Origin: Candidatus Neomicrothrix sp. UBA7388
Lineage (GTDB): Bacteria > Actinomycetota > Acidimicrobiia > Acidimicrobiales > Poriferisodalaceae
Reading direction: 5' to 3'
DNA: 41,975 bases
Assembly (NCBI GenBank): GCA_002470695.1
Contig: DKNM01000106.1
Span: 1 to 41,975, forward strand
Below, in pieces: positions 8,087-16,685 of the stretch. The notes beneath the pieces were generated by a model. That model ran no database searches. It had not been told where the DNA came from and saw only the letters and a program-made list of their open reading frames with translations. The position numbers were made by a program, and so were the translations under genes. Position 1 is the first letter of the stretch. Each line of letters starts with the position of its first letter.

Positions 8087-9136
8087 ATGCCTACTTACGT
8101 AACCGAGTTACCTCTTCGATCTGATCTCGACGAAGCTCACGCTCAACTGACGCACCGTTGGGCTGCGACTGGCACCTGGTGGTCAGGTGCAGAGCGTCTA
8201 GCAATAGTGGCAGAGGTTCGCACAGCCTTAGATTCGCCGCGGCTGGCGCCATGGGACGCGCCAAGTCAAATAGAAGGAATGATCTCAACGGGCCATATTT
8301 TGCCGGATCCAGCGATAGACGCGATCTGGCGCCTCACAAATCATCCAGGGACAATCACAGCTGAATGGCACGCAGCAATCATTGGAGGCGGATTGCATCC
8401 CGAGGCCTATGTTGAGCTCGTTGCGGTAGTCGCCCAAGCTAACGCCGTCGACAGATTCGCAGATGCCCTAGATTTGAGTCGAATTAGCTTACCGGACCCT
8501 TCCCCAACAGAACCGCCAAAGCATGGGGCGGTTCCCACCGCCATAACCTCTCATTGGGTCCCAACGGCAGAAATTAAGGGACCCAACGTACTCAAAGCCT
8601 TGAGCGCTGTGCCCTTTGAGAACGAGTCTTTGAGTCTGCTTTCTTCAGCTCAGTATGTTCGTTTAGGGGATCTTCTTTCAGACCTTTCTTCCGATCAAAA
8701 TTCTCTCAGTCGCATGCAGGTCGAGGTCATCGCAGCGAGAACATCAAAACTTAACGAGTGTTTTTACTGAACGACTAGCCACGCTTTTCTGCTCGGTCTG
8801 AGCGGAAGAAATCAAGATTCTGAGGTCAGTTTCGAAGCAGTCGACAACTCGGACTCTGGCGACGGAGGAGTAAGGCATGGAGCGCTACTCTCACGGCTAT
8901 CTGAAGCAATTTTTAACCGAGATAAAGATGAGCTTGCCGCAGTCAAGGATGAAGTAATACGAATTGCCGGTGCAGATGTTCTGGTTGATGCTGTAGCCGT
9001 GTCAGCAAATTTTCACATGATGACCAGGATCGCGGACGGAACTGGGACTCCCTTAGACGCCGGAACGATAGAACCCTCCGCCGAGATTCGCGACCTAATA
9101 GGCGTAAATGGCTTCACCTCTCGACGGGAAGCTTAA
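8087..9136 (+). CDS. AhpD/CMD-like selenoprotein A (in-frame UGA at 8768-8770 = Sec228)
   Basis: A naive reading stops at TGA 8768, giving 227 residues ending LNECFY. The same frame continues open to TAA 9134-9136, for 349 residues. Read through, the junction is ECFY-U-TTSH, matching the CxxCxxxH redox motif of AhpD with Sec for the second Cys (C225, U228, H232), preceded by LSRMQVEVIAARTSKLNE as in that family. The C-terminal SANFHMMTRIADGTGT recurs in paralogue B. Residues 1-130 look like a second, degenerate AhpD-type half (GTWWSGAERLAIVAEV) without a redox pair. Likely a thiol/selenol peroxidase or reductase in the cytosol. A SECIS-like hairpin follows the UGA. The 3' end overlaps the convergent MFS gene by 23 bp. 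Confidence 0.9.
8785..8809 (+). promoter_or_regulatory. Bacterial SECIS-like hairpin of selenoprotein A
   Basis: TTTTCTGCTC (8785-8794) pairs with GAGCGGAAGA (8800-8809) in a ten-pair stem with two G-U wobbles, closing the five-base loop GGTCT (8795-8799). The loop begins 25 bases after the UGA, inside the usual bacterial range, and GGUCU is the core of the E. coli fdhF SECIS loop that SelB binds. The element lies within the coding sequence, as bacterial SECIS elements do. Confidence 0.8.
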
Positions 9137-10523
9137 GCTTATTGTCAAACGTTGTTCCCATGGTCAACGTCAACCCAATCATTGCAAGCAGGCCAGATAA
9201 GCCGACGACCTCGGCAAAGGTAGGAACAAAGACTTCTGGGGCTGTTAGCTCTTCTATACCCAATGCATCTGATCTTCGTTTTCGAAGACCCACAAAGGCT
9301 GTATTCCAGATAGCAAGTCCCGCCACAAGTCCAGCTGTTCTAGTCATCTGAGTCATGCCTCCAGCAACACCCTGTTGAGATCGAGGAATACTCCCCATAA
9401 CAAAGCTCATGTTCGGGACTTGGAAGCTACCCAAACCGATTCCAACAATAGCTAGCGCAACAACAAGGAAGAGCGTTGAGGTCTCGGCGCCAGCCCGACT
9501 GAAAAGTAGAAGTCCTAAGCCCTGCGAGAAAAGCCCAAAGCGGCTTAATCCCAACAATCCAAACTTGGTTACATATTTTCCGGCAAGCCACGCTGCAAGC
9601 GCAGTGAAGGTAGGAGTTATTCCTAGGAGTAGGCCGCCTTCGATTGAATCTTGGCCCCTGACATCGACCAGTAGATAGGGGCCTAAAAACCAAATACTAA
9701 ACATCGAGGCATTGGCTAGGGCATTCAAAACGTTCGCTCGCGCGAATCCCGCTATTCGAAATAATGCGATATCTATTAGTGGCTGGTCGGCTTTTCTCTC
9801 AATGATGACAAATACAAATAAAACGATGGCTGCAGTCGCTATTAGAGCGATAGTGACTGGAGCGAACCACCCCCAGTCCAGCCCCCGACTAGCAACAAAA
9901 AGGGTCAAACCAAGTCCCAAAGCGAGAGTCAGCGCTCCCGCGAGATCTAAAGGCTGCTCATTCTGCTCTTTTGGCCGACGAGCAAGACCACAAGATAAAG
10001 CGGCAAATAGCAAAAGCACTGAGTAAGGAACTCTGAAGAGATATACCGAAGGCCAGCCCCATTTCAGAAGGAGGAGCCCTCCTATCGGAGCTCCCATTGC
10101 AAGTCCCGTTGCACTGAACATCGCATAAAGGCCAAGTGCTCTTGGTTGCTTTTCATGGGATACCGAGAGCGTTACCAACGCAGGGCTCGTTCCCAATATC
10201 AAAGCCATTGCGACACCCTGAAGAACACGCGAAATTAGAAAGAGCCCGAAACTAGGCGAAGCAGCACACGCTACAAACGCGAAAATTTGAGTAACCGTAC
10301 CTATCAGCATGACGCGGCCATGACCGTAGCGATCGCCGAGTCTTCCAGCCGGAAGCAGCAGCACCGAATAGGTCAGCACGAAGCTAACTACCACCCACTG
10401 GATTTGAGCCACATCAATATCGAAAGATGCCGTTATGTCTGGAAAGGCGATGTTTACCGACGTGTCTAGACCACCAAGCAGCCCACCCATACAAGCAACA
10501 ACGACAACGGCCCGCCTATTCAC
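9114..10523 (-). CDS. MFS drug-efflux transporter, 14-TM DHA2 (EmrB/QacA) type
   Basis: A 469-residue protein with about fourteen hydrophobic segments. The N-terminal GGLDTSVNIAFPDI (motif D-type region of DHA2 pumps), WVVVSFVLTYSVLLLPAGRLGDRYG (motif A: GRLGDRYG) and the LGTSPALVTL...GLYAMFSATGLAMGAPIGG segment (motif C-like) fit proton-driven efflux of hydrophobic compounds. It acts in the inner membrane; the substrate is unknown. It lies four bases after the SRPBCC gene and is likely in one transcript with it. The last seven codons overlap the 3' end of selenoprotein A on the opposite strand. Confidence 0.87.
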   Translation of the reverse strand: MNRRAVVVVACMGGLLGGLDTSVNIAFPDITASFDIDVAQIQWVVVSFVLTYSVLLLPAGRLGDRYGHGRVMLIGTVTQIFAFVACAASPSFGLFLISRVLQGVAMALILGTSPALVTLSVSHEKQPRALGLYAMFSATGLAMGAPIGGLLLLKWGWPSVYLFRVPYSVLLLFAALSCGLARRPKEQNEQPLDLAGALTLALGLGLTLFVASRGLDWGWFAPVTIALIATAAIVLFVFVIIERKADQPLIDIALFRIAGFARANVLNALANASMFSIWFLGPYLLVDVRGQDSIEGGLLLGITPTFTALAAWLAGKYVTKFGLLGLSRFGLFSQGLGLLLFSRAGAETSTLFLVVALAIVGIGLGSFQVPNMSFVMGSIPRSQQGVAGGMTQMTRTAGLVAGLAIWNTAFVGLRKRRSDALGIEELTAPEVFVPTFAEVVGLSGLLAMIGLTLTMGTTFDNKLKLPVER

Positions 10524-10527
10524 CGAA

Positions 10528-11004
10528 TTATTTTTCCGCTGCCGCCTTCATAGCTTGGAGTGTTGCGGAGATACTTTCCTTGGCATTGGCCGCCCGGAAT
10601 TGCACTTCGTCATCTCCGTGCTCAATCATCAAGGGCGACAAATTCATCAAAGCCCATGATTCGGTCAAAAGGGTTCCAGAATTAGTTTCCTCTAGGTCAT
10701 AACGCCAGTGGGCGAGATTCATCGCTGTGCCACCTGTTACGAACGCAAAGGTGGTGTTTTCTTGACGTTCGATTATCTCGACGAGCGCCTTCCACTCATC
10801 CTCGCCAATGCGATTGATGCCCACAAACTCATCACCGACTTGACCGGTACCAGGAATGCCATCCTCATTTTTTCTCCAGTAGCCGCCCGTATTTTCCGAA
10901 CTCCACTCGCCATAACGTTCCATCGCGGTAACCATGGCCCAAACATGGGCAGGGGTGGCATTGATTTCAATTGACTCGGAATGGGTCATGATTGGTTCAC
11001 TCAT
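10528..11004 (-). CDS. SRPBCC (START/Bet v1-fold) family protein
   Basis: A 158-residue protein with the polyketide-cyclase/SRPBCC pattern: SIEINATPAHVWAMVTAMERYGEWS near the N-terminus, a beta-rich centre (FVTGGTAMNLAHWRYDLEE, TLLTESWALM), and a long C-terminal helix (ANAKESISATLQAMKAAAEK). Members bind hydrophobic ligands in a deep pocket; here the ligand is unknown. The ATG at 11004 or the Met at residue 6 (10989) could be the start. It sits directly upstream of the efflux pump and downstream of the epoxide-hydrolase-like gene, all on the minus strand. Confidence 0.8.
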   Translation of the reverse strand: MSEPIMTHSESIEINATPAHVWAMVTAMERYGEWSSENTGGYWRKNEDGIPGTGQVGDEFVGINRIGEDEWKALVEIIERQENTTFAFVTGGTAMNLAHWRYDLEETNSGTLLTESWALMNLSPLMIEHGDDEVQFRAANAKESISATLQAMKAAAEK

Positions 11005-11057
11005 AAGCCGAAGTCTTACAGCATCTGCGTAAAGGCGCTATCCAACCCGCATGAGTT

Positions 11058-12008
11058 TTAAACGAAGTCCTTCAAAAATTCTAAAATCAGACGATTCGTT
11101 TCGGCTGTTGCTTCAAGCTGCACCCAGTGCCCCGGTCCCTCAATAACATTCACTGACCGTAAATCATCGAAGTGTTCTTCTCCAACCCGCCCGCCTGTCA
11201 TCTTTCGAACAGGATCTTTAGATCCTGTAATAAAGATGGCCGGCTGAGCAATCTTTTTACCCTTTAACTCAATCGTGTCGCTGAGAAAGCGCGGAATATT
11301 TCTATACCAATTCAGTCCGCCGCGAAATCCTGACTCGTTGTAAGCACTTACGTAGTAATCGAGATCTTCTTCAGTCATCCAATGCGGCAATGCATCAGGA
11401 GGTTTCGGGGCCGCATCGAGCATTCGCTTTTTACCTTGTTGATCAACGGGATCACCTGCATCTCCTGAAGCCGCAACGTGGATAGTGAACAGCGACTTAC
11501 GGACGTCCTCTTCTAGATGAGCTTCCGCTTCACCTACGTTTTCACAAAAGTAAGCCCAGTAGAAAAAGTGATCACCCCAAAATTGTTGGGTGCACCAAGC
11601 AGGATCGAGATTTCGACCATAGGGAACAGACATTCCCACTACGGCACGCACTCGGTCTGGGTACAGAAGTGCGACATTCCATCCGACCAGAGCACCCCAA
11701 TCGTGGATCATAAGAGCGTATTCGTCGTAACCAAGTGCAGTGGCAAGACCGTCGATGTCGGCAGCCAAGTCCCGCACGCCGTAATTTTCGATATCCGGCG
11801 GAGACTCACTAAACCCGTAGCCGCGTTGATCGGGCACGCACACCCTCCACCCTTGGGCGATTAACGGGTCAATTTGATGGCGCCACAGGTACCAGCATTG
11901 AGGCCAACCGTGCATGAGTATGATGAGCGGTCCATCGCCTTCAATAACGCAGCGCAACCTCACTCCGTTTGTCTCTAGTACCTCGAAGTTCCTGTCTGCC
12001 AAAGTCAT
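11058..12008 (-). CDS. Alpha/beta hydrolase, epoxide hydrolase-like
   Basis: A 316-residue alpha/beta hydrolase. The oxyanion-hole motif HGWP (33-36), the nucleophile elbow HDWGALVG (D103, Asp as in epoxide hydrolases and haloalkane dehalogenases rather than Ser) and the C-terminal His in EGPGHWVQLE are present. Epoxide hydrolysis is the best guess; a fluoroacetate- or haloalkane-type dehalogenase is possible. I use ATG 12008 because AGAGG precedes it by about seven bases and family similarity begins there; an upstream in-frame ATG at 12044 would add twelve residues and overlap the promoter of the divergent crotonase. Confidence 0.85.
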   Translation of the reverse strand: MTLADRNFEVLETNGVRLRCVIEGDGPLIILMHGWPQCWYLWRHQIDPLIAQGWRVCVPDQRGYGFSESPPDIENYGVRDLAADIDGLATALGYDEYALMIHDWGALVGWNVALLYPDRVRAVVGMSVPYGRNLDPAWCTQQFWGDHFFYWAYFCENVGEAEAHLEEDVRKSLFTIHVAASGDAGDPVDQQGKKRMLDAAPKPPDALPHWMTEEDLDYYVSAYNESGFRGGLNWYRNIPRFLSDTIELKGKKIAQPAIFITGSKDPVRKMTGGRVGEEHFDDLRSVNVIEGPGHWVQLEATAETNRLILEFLKDFV

Positions 12009-12059
12009 CGCAACCTCTTCTCTCGTCGCGAATAAGCTTCGCACAGCTACTGTGCCCCT

Positions 12060-12872
12060 ATGACTTATGAATCAATCTTGTGCGAAGTGGATCAAGGCGT
12101 TGCGCTAATCACGTTGAACCGACCGGAGCGCCTGAATGCGTGGAACACTCAAATGGCAGCAGAACTGGGCACAGCGCTAGCGACTGCGCAAACGGATAGT
12201 CAAGTACGAGCGGTGGTAATCACGGGGGCCGGTCGGGCGTTCTGCGCCGGCCAAGACCTCTCGGAGGGCGAAGATACCTTCGTCGATCGCCCAAATGCGA
12301 ATCCGCATGAACAAGGAACGCCCCAAACGATGCCGTGGGATTTAACCAAACCGGTTGTTGCGGCGATCAACGGACACGCTGTCGGCGTAGGACTGACATT
12401 CCCCCTGACTTGCGACATCCGGTTCGTCGCAGAGGACTCGAAATTGCAATTCGCGTTCGTTCGGAGAGGTATCGCGCCTGAACTAGGTTCGACAAAGCTC
12501 CTAAGTCGGATGGTGGGACTCCAAGTAGCAAGTGACCTATTAATGTCGGGCCGCTTCTTTTCCGGCGTCGAAGCAGCAGAAATTGGTCTTGCAGCGCGTG
12601 CTGTTCCATCATCAGATGTTCTTGATGTAGCACTGGACTGGGCGCGGGACGTGGCTATGAACACTGCGCCAGTATCAGTTGCCGTAACCAAAAGAATGAT
12701 GTGGGAAAATTTGCGACCCGAAATCGATGACACCTTTCAACAAGAGTTGCGCTTGATTCCATGGCTTGGAAGCCAGCCAGATGCCGCCGAAGGAGTCATG
12801 CACTTTATTGAGAAGCGAAGCCCTAGTTGGTCAGGCGATGTCAATACAGACATGCCCGAGATGAAATTTTAG
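12060..12872 (+). CDS. Enoyl-CoA hydratase/isomerase (crotonase) family protein
   Basis: A 270-residue crotonase. The oxyanion/CoA-binding GAGRAFCAGQDL (56-67) and NGHAVGVGLTFPLTCDIRFV (104-123) are clear. Of the two catalytic acids of true hydratases, only the second seems present (E141 in RRGIAPELGST), while the first position is Gly (VGVGLT). A single Glu is more typical of enoyl-CoA isomerases and related reactions than of hydratases. It probably acts in breakdown of an acyl-CoA intermediate. Divergent from the hydrolase gene with only about 50 bp between starts. Confidence 0.87.
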   Translation: MTYESILCEVDQGVALITLNRPERLNAWNTQMAAELGTALATAQTDSQVRAVVITGAGRAFCAGQDLSEGEDTFVDRPNANPHEQGTPQTMPWDLTKPVVAAINGHAVGVGLTFPLTCDIRFVAEDSKLQFAFVRRGIAPELGSTKLLSRMVGLQVASDLLMSGRFFSGVEAAEIGLAARAVPSSDVLDVALDWARDVAMNTAPVSVAVTKRMMWENLRPEIDDTFQQELRLIPWLGSQPDAAEGVMHFIEKRSPSWSGDVNTDMPEMKF

Positions 12873-12896
12873 AAAGGGCTCGCTCTCTATCGAATT

Positions 12897-13007
12897 TCAG
12901 AGCAATGCGAGCGTGGTTATTAGAACGATAGCGACGCCTGCGAGCGCGCCTCCAAGCCCAAGGAACACAGCGATCATTGCCGGTACCAGCGAATTTTCGT
13001 CTTCCAC
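12897..13007 (-). CDS. 36-residue single-pass membrane peptide
   Basis: Too short for usual callers. GTG 13007 is preceded by a near-perfect GAGGAG (13012-13017) at five bases. The peptide has an acidic start (EDENSLVP) followed by one uninterrupted hydrophobic stretch (MIAVFLGLGGALAGVAIVLI, then TTLALL), ending at TGA 12897-12899. The Gly-rich helix and the outside-acidic start suggest a one-pass membrane peptide. No known family is recognised. It is convergent with the crotonase (24 bp) and divergent from the acyl-CoA dehydrogenase. Confidence 0.6.
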   Translation of the reverse strand: MEDENSLVPAMIAVFLGLGGALAGVAIVLITTLALL

Positions 13008-13138
13008 GTCAGCTCCTCAGATCTGCGTAACTCGCAACACCATAGCCGATCGAGATTCTCATTCCATTCGCAGAGCATGGTGTCCCGTTCTTGTGGAAAT
13101 ATTTCTGTTAACGCTCTCTTCTGAAGGGGAATCAAAAA

Positions 13139-14395
13139 GTGGATTTCGATTACAACGAAAAGACGCTCGAGCACAAAGAACGACTTGAGACATTTATGGA
13201 GGCACACGTTTATCCCGCAGAGGCTGAACACCACGCTTTCATTGAAAATTCCGAGAACATGTGGAAGCAACCACCAATAGTTGAGGACCTAAAAGCAAAA
13301 GCGCAAGAAGCGGGCATCTGGAATTGGTTTCTTCCAGCAGAGTACGCAGAGTGGAGTCCGGGATTCACCAATCTAGAGTTTGCCCCACTAGCTGAGGTTA
13401 TGGGCCGGGTCCCGTGGTCCTTCGAAGTCTTCAATTGCTCGGCGCCTGATAGAGGAAACATGGAGGTGCTAGCAAAATACGGAACGGCGGAGCAACAAGA
13501 CCAGTGGCTGCGTCCGCTGATGGAAGGTCGTATTCGCTCTACCTATGGCATGACGGAGCCACAAGTTGCCTCTTCAGACGCAACAAACATGGAGCTTCAA
13601 ATTGATCGCGACGGCGATCATTACATTCTTAATGGGCGCAAGTGGTGGAGCAGCAACATTTTTCATCCACTCTGTGAGTTCGTAATTACAATGGGCGTCT
13701 CGAATCCAGATAACCCGCGTCACCAGCGTCACTCGATGGTAATTGTTCCGAAAGACACCCCGGGCTTAGAGATAGTTCGACCGCTATCAGTATTTGGAAA
13801 TTTTCACTCACCAGCAGGTCACGGTGAACTCGCATATCACGACGTTCGCGTACCCGTCGACAACATTATTTTGGGCGAGGGACGCGGTTTCGAAATTGCT
13901 CAAGGGCGTCTCGGACCAGGACGTTTCCAGTACGCAATGACCAACGTCGGGATGGCACAAAGAATGCTTGATCTAATGTGCGTACGAGCTGAACAGCGAG
14001 AAGCGTTTGGCACCAAGCTGAGGGATTTCTCCTCCGTGCGGCAAGATATAGCGCGAGCGCGGTGCGCAATCGAGCAAGCGCGGCTCCTTGTTTTAAAGGC
14101 GGCTGCCGAGATGGACAAATCAGGCGCCAAGGGAGCACGGGATTATATTTCGATGGTGAAAATCGTAGGGCCGAAACTTGCCCACGACGTGGCGGAGCGC
14201 GCTATGCAGATATTCGGCGGCAAAGGAATTAGCGGCGACACTCCGATCGCCGAAATGTACGTCATTGGTCGTCTGATGCGAATCGCCGACGGCCCAGATG
14301 AAGTCCATATGAATCAGCTAGCCAAACTCACGATGGCGCAAGCCGAATTGACTCGCCAAAACGGAGAGGGCGGCGTCACTTGGTATGGCGACTGA
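13139..14395 (+). CDS. Acyl-CoA dehydrogenase (ACAD10/11-like)
   Basis: A 418-residue flavoprotein. The middle domain has STYGMTEPQVASSDATNM and NGRKWWSSN, and the C-terminal domain has LMCVRAEQREAFG (FAD contact) and IFGGKGISGDTPIAEMY, then LMRIADGPDEVHMNQLAKL; ADGPDEVH is typical of the ACAD10/11-type branch and holds the probable catalytic acid. It oxidises an acyl-CoA to the enoyl-CoA, passing electrons to ETF. The start is GTG 13139, with AAGGGGA (13124-13130) at about eight bases. The following LLM gene starts 15 bases after its stop, so they are probably cotranscribed. Confidence 0.9.
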   Translation: MDFDYNEKTLEHKERLETFMEAHVYPAEAEHHAFIENSENMWKQPPIVEDLKAKAQEAGIWNWFLPAEYAEWSPGFTNLEFAPLAEVMGRVPWSFEVFNCSAPDRGNMEVLAKYGTAEQQDQWLRPLMEGRIRSTYGMTEPQVASSDATNMELQIDRDGDHYILNGRKWWSSNIFHPLCEFVITMGVSNPDNPRHQRHSMVIVPKDTPGLEIVRPLSVFGNFHSPAGHGELAYHDVRVPVDNIILGEGRGFEIAQGRLGPGRFQYAMTNVGMAQRMLDLMCVRAEQREAFGTKLRDFSSVRQDIARARCAIEQARLLVLKAAAEMDKSGAKGARDYISMVKIVGPKLAHDVAERAMQIFGGKGISGDTPIAEMYVIGRLMRIADGPDEVHMNQLAKLTMAQAELTRQNGEGGVTWYGD

Positions 14396-14410
14396 TCGAT
14401 AGGAACAGCA

Positions 14411-15430
14411 ATGACTAACTTCGTAATCGACGGCGCTACCACGGCTTCTTCGCCTGACGGGTGTGCCTCTGAGGCCATGGCGTTTGAGCAAATGGGCTTG
14501 GACGCTGCCTGGACTTTTGAGGCCTCTCACGACCCTTTTCTTCCGCTGGCGCTCGCTGCTCACCAAACAGACAGCATTCAACTTGGCACCGCAATAGCAG
14601 TCGCGTTTGCTAGAAACCCCATGACCTGCGCAGTCACGGCGTGGGATTTGCAGCGCCTATCAAACGGCCGCTTTATCTTGGGATTGGGAACTCAGATAAA
14701 GCCACATATCACGAAGCGGTACAGCGAGAACTGGTCGCAGCCCGCCGCGAGAATGAAGGAATATATTGCTGCGCTGCACGCTATTTGGGACAACTTTCAG
14801 ACAGGCGAGAAGCTGGACTTCCGGGGCGAGTTTTATACCCACACACTGATGACTCCATTCTTTAGCCCAGGTCCACTTGAGGTAGATCGGCCCCAGATTT
14901 ATGTGGCTGGCGTTGGGCCAAAGATGGTTGAGATAATCGGCGAATCAGCTGATGGATTCTTTGTTCATCCGTTCCACACACCTGACCATATGGAAGCAGA
15001 AACGCTTCCCGTGTTGCGAACCGCCGCAGAGTCAGCGGGTCGAGAAGCGAAAGATGTCACGGTGGCGTGTCTCACGATTGTTGCTATGGGTCGGGACGAT
15101 GCAGAAGTGGAAGATGCGCGCAGCAAAGCGGCAGCTCAACTGGCGTTTTATGGTTCAACTCCTGCTTATGCGGGTGTTCTCGATTTTCACGGTTACGAGA
15201 ACCTCCAACCCGAACTGAATCAGCTCTCAAAGCAAGGCGACTGGAAGAAAATGACAACCAGGATCGATGATGATCTCGTTGATCTTCTCTGCGTGTCGGG
15301 CACTCCAGCGGAGGTTGGCGCGAAACTGAAAGACCGCAACCAGTTCGCGGACCGGTCAACAATGATGTTTTATGGCGCGCCGCCAGACCCCGACGCCATC
15401 GCTGACACAGTCAAAGCTGCCCGCAGCTAA
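14411..15430 (+). CDS. LLM-class oxidoreductase, F420-dependent (MSMEG_2256-like)
   Basis: A 339-residue luciferase-like (beta/alpha)8 barrel protein. AFEQMGLDAAWTFEASHDPFLPLALAAHQTDSI, GTAIAVAFARNPM, LSNGRFILGLGTQ and GPKMVEIIGESADGFFVHPFHTP follow the F420-dependent subgroup usually called the MSMEG_2256 family. The cofactor is therefore probably F420 rather than FMN, but this is family knowledge only. The position after an acyl-CoA dehydrogenase suggests a role in the same catabolic unit. Substrate unknown. AGGAAC precedes ATG 14411. Confidence 0.83.
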   Translation: MTNFVIDGATTASSPDGCASEAMAFEQMGLDAAWTFEASHDPFLPLALAAHQTDSIQLGTAIAVAFARNPMTCAVTAWDLQRLSNGRFILGLGTQIKPHITKRYSENWSQPAARMKEYIAALHAIWDNFQTGEKLDFRGEFYTHTLMTPFFSPGPLEVDRPQIYVAGVGPKMVEIIGESADGFFVHPFHTPDHMEAETLPVLRTAAESAGREAKDVTVACLTIVAMGRDDAEVEDARSKAAAQLAFYGSTPAYAGVLDFHGYENLQPELNQLSKQGDWKKMTTRIDDDLVDLLCVSGTPAEVGAKLKDRNQFADRSTMMFYGAPPDPDAIADTVKAARS

Positions 15431-15540
15431 CACACCCAGCCTTAAATTCACCGGCAAAAATTCTCGGCTAGGTCGCTGCCTCGTTTCGAGGAACTACTCG
15501 GACAGCCAAAAGAGAGACAGTGAGAAGCTAACCAGGTTCA

Positions 15541-15651
15541 GTGGCTGCTACCTCCAAAGACCTCATCGAGTTCGATGTCTGGAAACACGCCGCCGACATC
15601 ATTGAAACGGCAAAAGAACCACTCCTCATACGCCTCCAGTCGAAGAAATAA
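15541..15651 (+). CDS. Possible 36-residue ORF in the gap between two LLM genes
   Basis: GTG 15541 opens MAATSKDLIEFDVWKHAADIIETAKEPLLIRLQSKK, ending TAA 15649-15651, with only AGG four to five bases upstream. The composition is helical and charged like a real peptide, but no family is recognised and the ribosome site is weak. The rest of the 271-bp gap 15431-15701 holds nothing I can identify apart from the terminator-like hairpin at its right edge. It may be a remnant of a longer gene. Confidence 0.25.
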   Translation: MAATSKDLIEFDVWKHAADIIETAKEPLLIRLQSKK

Positions 15652-15674
15652 TCGGACAGGTAAACAATCCAACC

Positions 15675-15706
15675 GCTGATCAGCGATTGAGTTTTCGCTG
15701 TTCAGC
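15675..15706 (-). terminator. Hairpin at the end of the minus-strand LLM gene
   Basis: GCTGATCAGCG (15675-15685) and CGCTGTTCAGC (15696-15706) form an 11-bp stem with one mismatch and a ten-base loop. The stop codon of the LLM gene (TGA, 15702-15704) lies inside the stem. On the minus strand the stem is followed by GGTTGGATTGTTT, only weakly U-rich, so a terminator is likely but not certain. Confidence 0.5.
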
Positions 15707-16685
15707 TAAGACCGGCAGCTTTCGCGAACATTTCCATTTCTCGTTCTATGTCGCCCATCGGTTGATAGGCAATCTCTGTTATACCGTGTGACTCAAGTTC
15801 ATCTATGCGGTCTTTGACCTCGGCTTCGGGCAGAGTGAACGGTGAAAGAAACATCGAGTCACCAACAACGACTTCCCGGTCTATGTCGTTGAGATGCGTC
15901 AAGTGGCCTGAATGGACATGAAGGTGACGTTCACCTTCAGGGACTTTTTCTACGAGCTCTCTGAACTGTTGGGCGTTGGGCAATGTTTCTAACCGTTGAT
16001 CATTTTGTTCTAAGAACGCGTGGTACGCAACGCTCACCCATGGTCCCGCTGTTTCGATCACTCGCGGAGAGTCGACTGTTTCATCTCCACTCATAACCGC
16101 TCCGCTTGTCAACAAGATGACGTCATCAAGTTTTTCATAATTGGCATCGGGACGAGGTCGCGAAGTGAAAACACCACACCCTATTCCGGCTGCAGTATCC
16201 AATCCTCTAGGGCCATTAACACCTAAGATCCACGGCACTTCAATCGGTCGATCTGGCGCCTGGCTATCCCAGTGCAGCATTGCAGCCGACTTGCCATCAA
16301 CAATGATCGTCTCGCCTCTCAATAGCGCTCGTACTTGTTCGATCATTTCTGGGAATTCGGCCCATTTGAGAGGTTTTTGACCCATTGCACGTCGACCGGT
16401 AAACCCGGTTCCAGCGCCGATGATCACACGCTCCTCACCCACTAAATCGACAAGAGTAGCTATGGCAGACGCAGTCACCATTGGGTGACGCAGAGACGGG
16501 ATCAGAACTCCTGGACCGAGCTTGATTCGATGGGTGCGTTTCGCCGCCAACGCCAGAATCATCCATACGTCTAACTGAAGGGCTGGCGTGTCATACACCC
16601 AAGCCGTTTCGTAACCAAGTTGTTCAGCAAGCTCAATATGGGTAGGAGTTTCGGGAATGGGTGGAAAAGCAACAGAGATCCTCAT
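15702..16685 (-). CDS. LLM-class flavin/F420-dependent oxidoreductase
   Basis: A 327-residue luciferase-like protein. ELAEQLGYETAWVYDTPALQLDVWMILALAAKRTHRIKLGPGVLIPSLRHPM, ERVIIGAGTGFTG and the C-terminal RIDELESHGITEIAYQPMGD are the expected strand/helix signatures of the (beta/alpha)8 barrel. It is related to methylene-tetrahydromethanopterin reductase-like proteins; cofactor and substrate are not determinable. Its ATG at 16685 lies inside a 14-bp perfect inverted repeat, an unusual setting for a start codon. It is downstream of the unrecognised gene 16736-17374 on the same strand. Confidence 0.82.
   Translation of the reverse strand: MRISVAFPPIPETPTHIELAEQLGYETAWVYDTPALQLDVWMILALAAKRTHRIKLGPGVLIPSLRHPMVTASAIATLVDLVGEERVIIGAGTGFTGRRAMGQKPLKWAEFPEMIEQVRALLRGETIIVDGKSAAMLHWDSQAPDRPIEVPWILGVNGPRGLDTAAGIGCGVFTSRPRPDANYEKLDDVILLTSGAVMSGDETVDSPRVIETAGPWVSVAYHAFLEQNDQRLETLPNAQQFRELVEKVPEGERHLHVHSGHLTHLNDIDREVVVGDSMFLSPFTLPEAEVKDRIDELESHGITEIAYQPMGDIEREMEMFAKAAGLS

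Noticed and set aside
8771..9113. Non-coding gap after the 227-residue ORF
   Set aside because: The gap continues in the same frame into family sequence (ANFHMMTRIADGTGT), so it is the second part of selenoprotein A.
12200..12733. Long 177-residue minus-strand ORF opposite the crotonase
   Set aside because: It is a complementary shadow of the well-supported crotonase and has no domain pattern.
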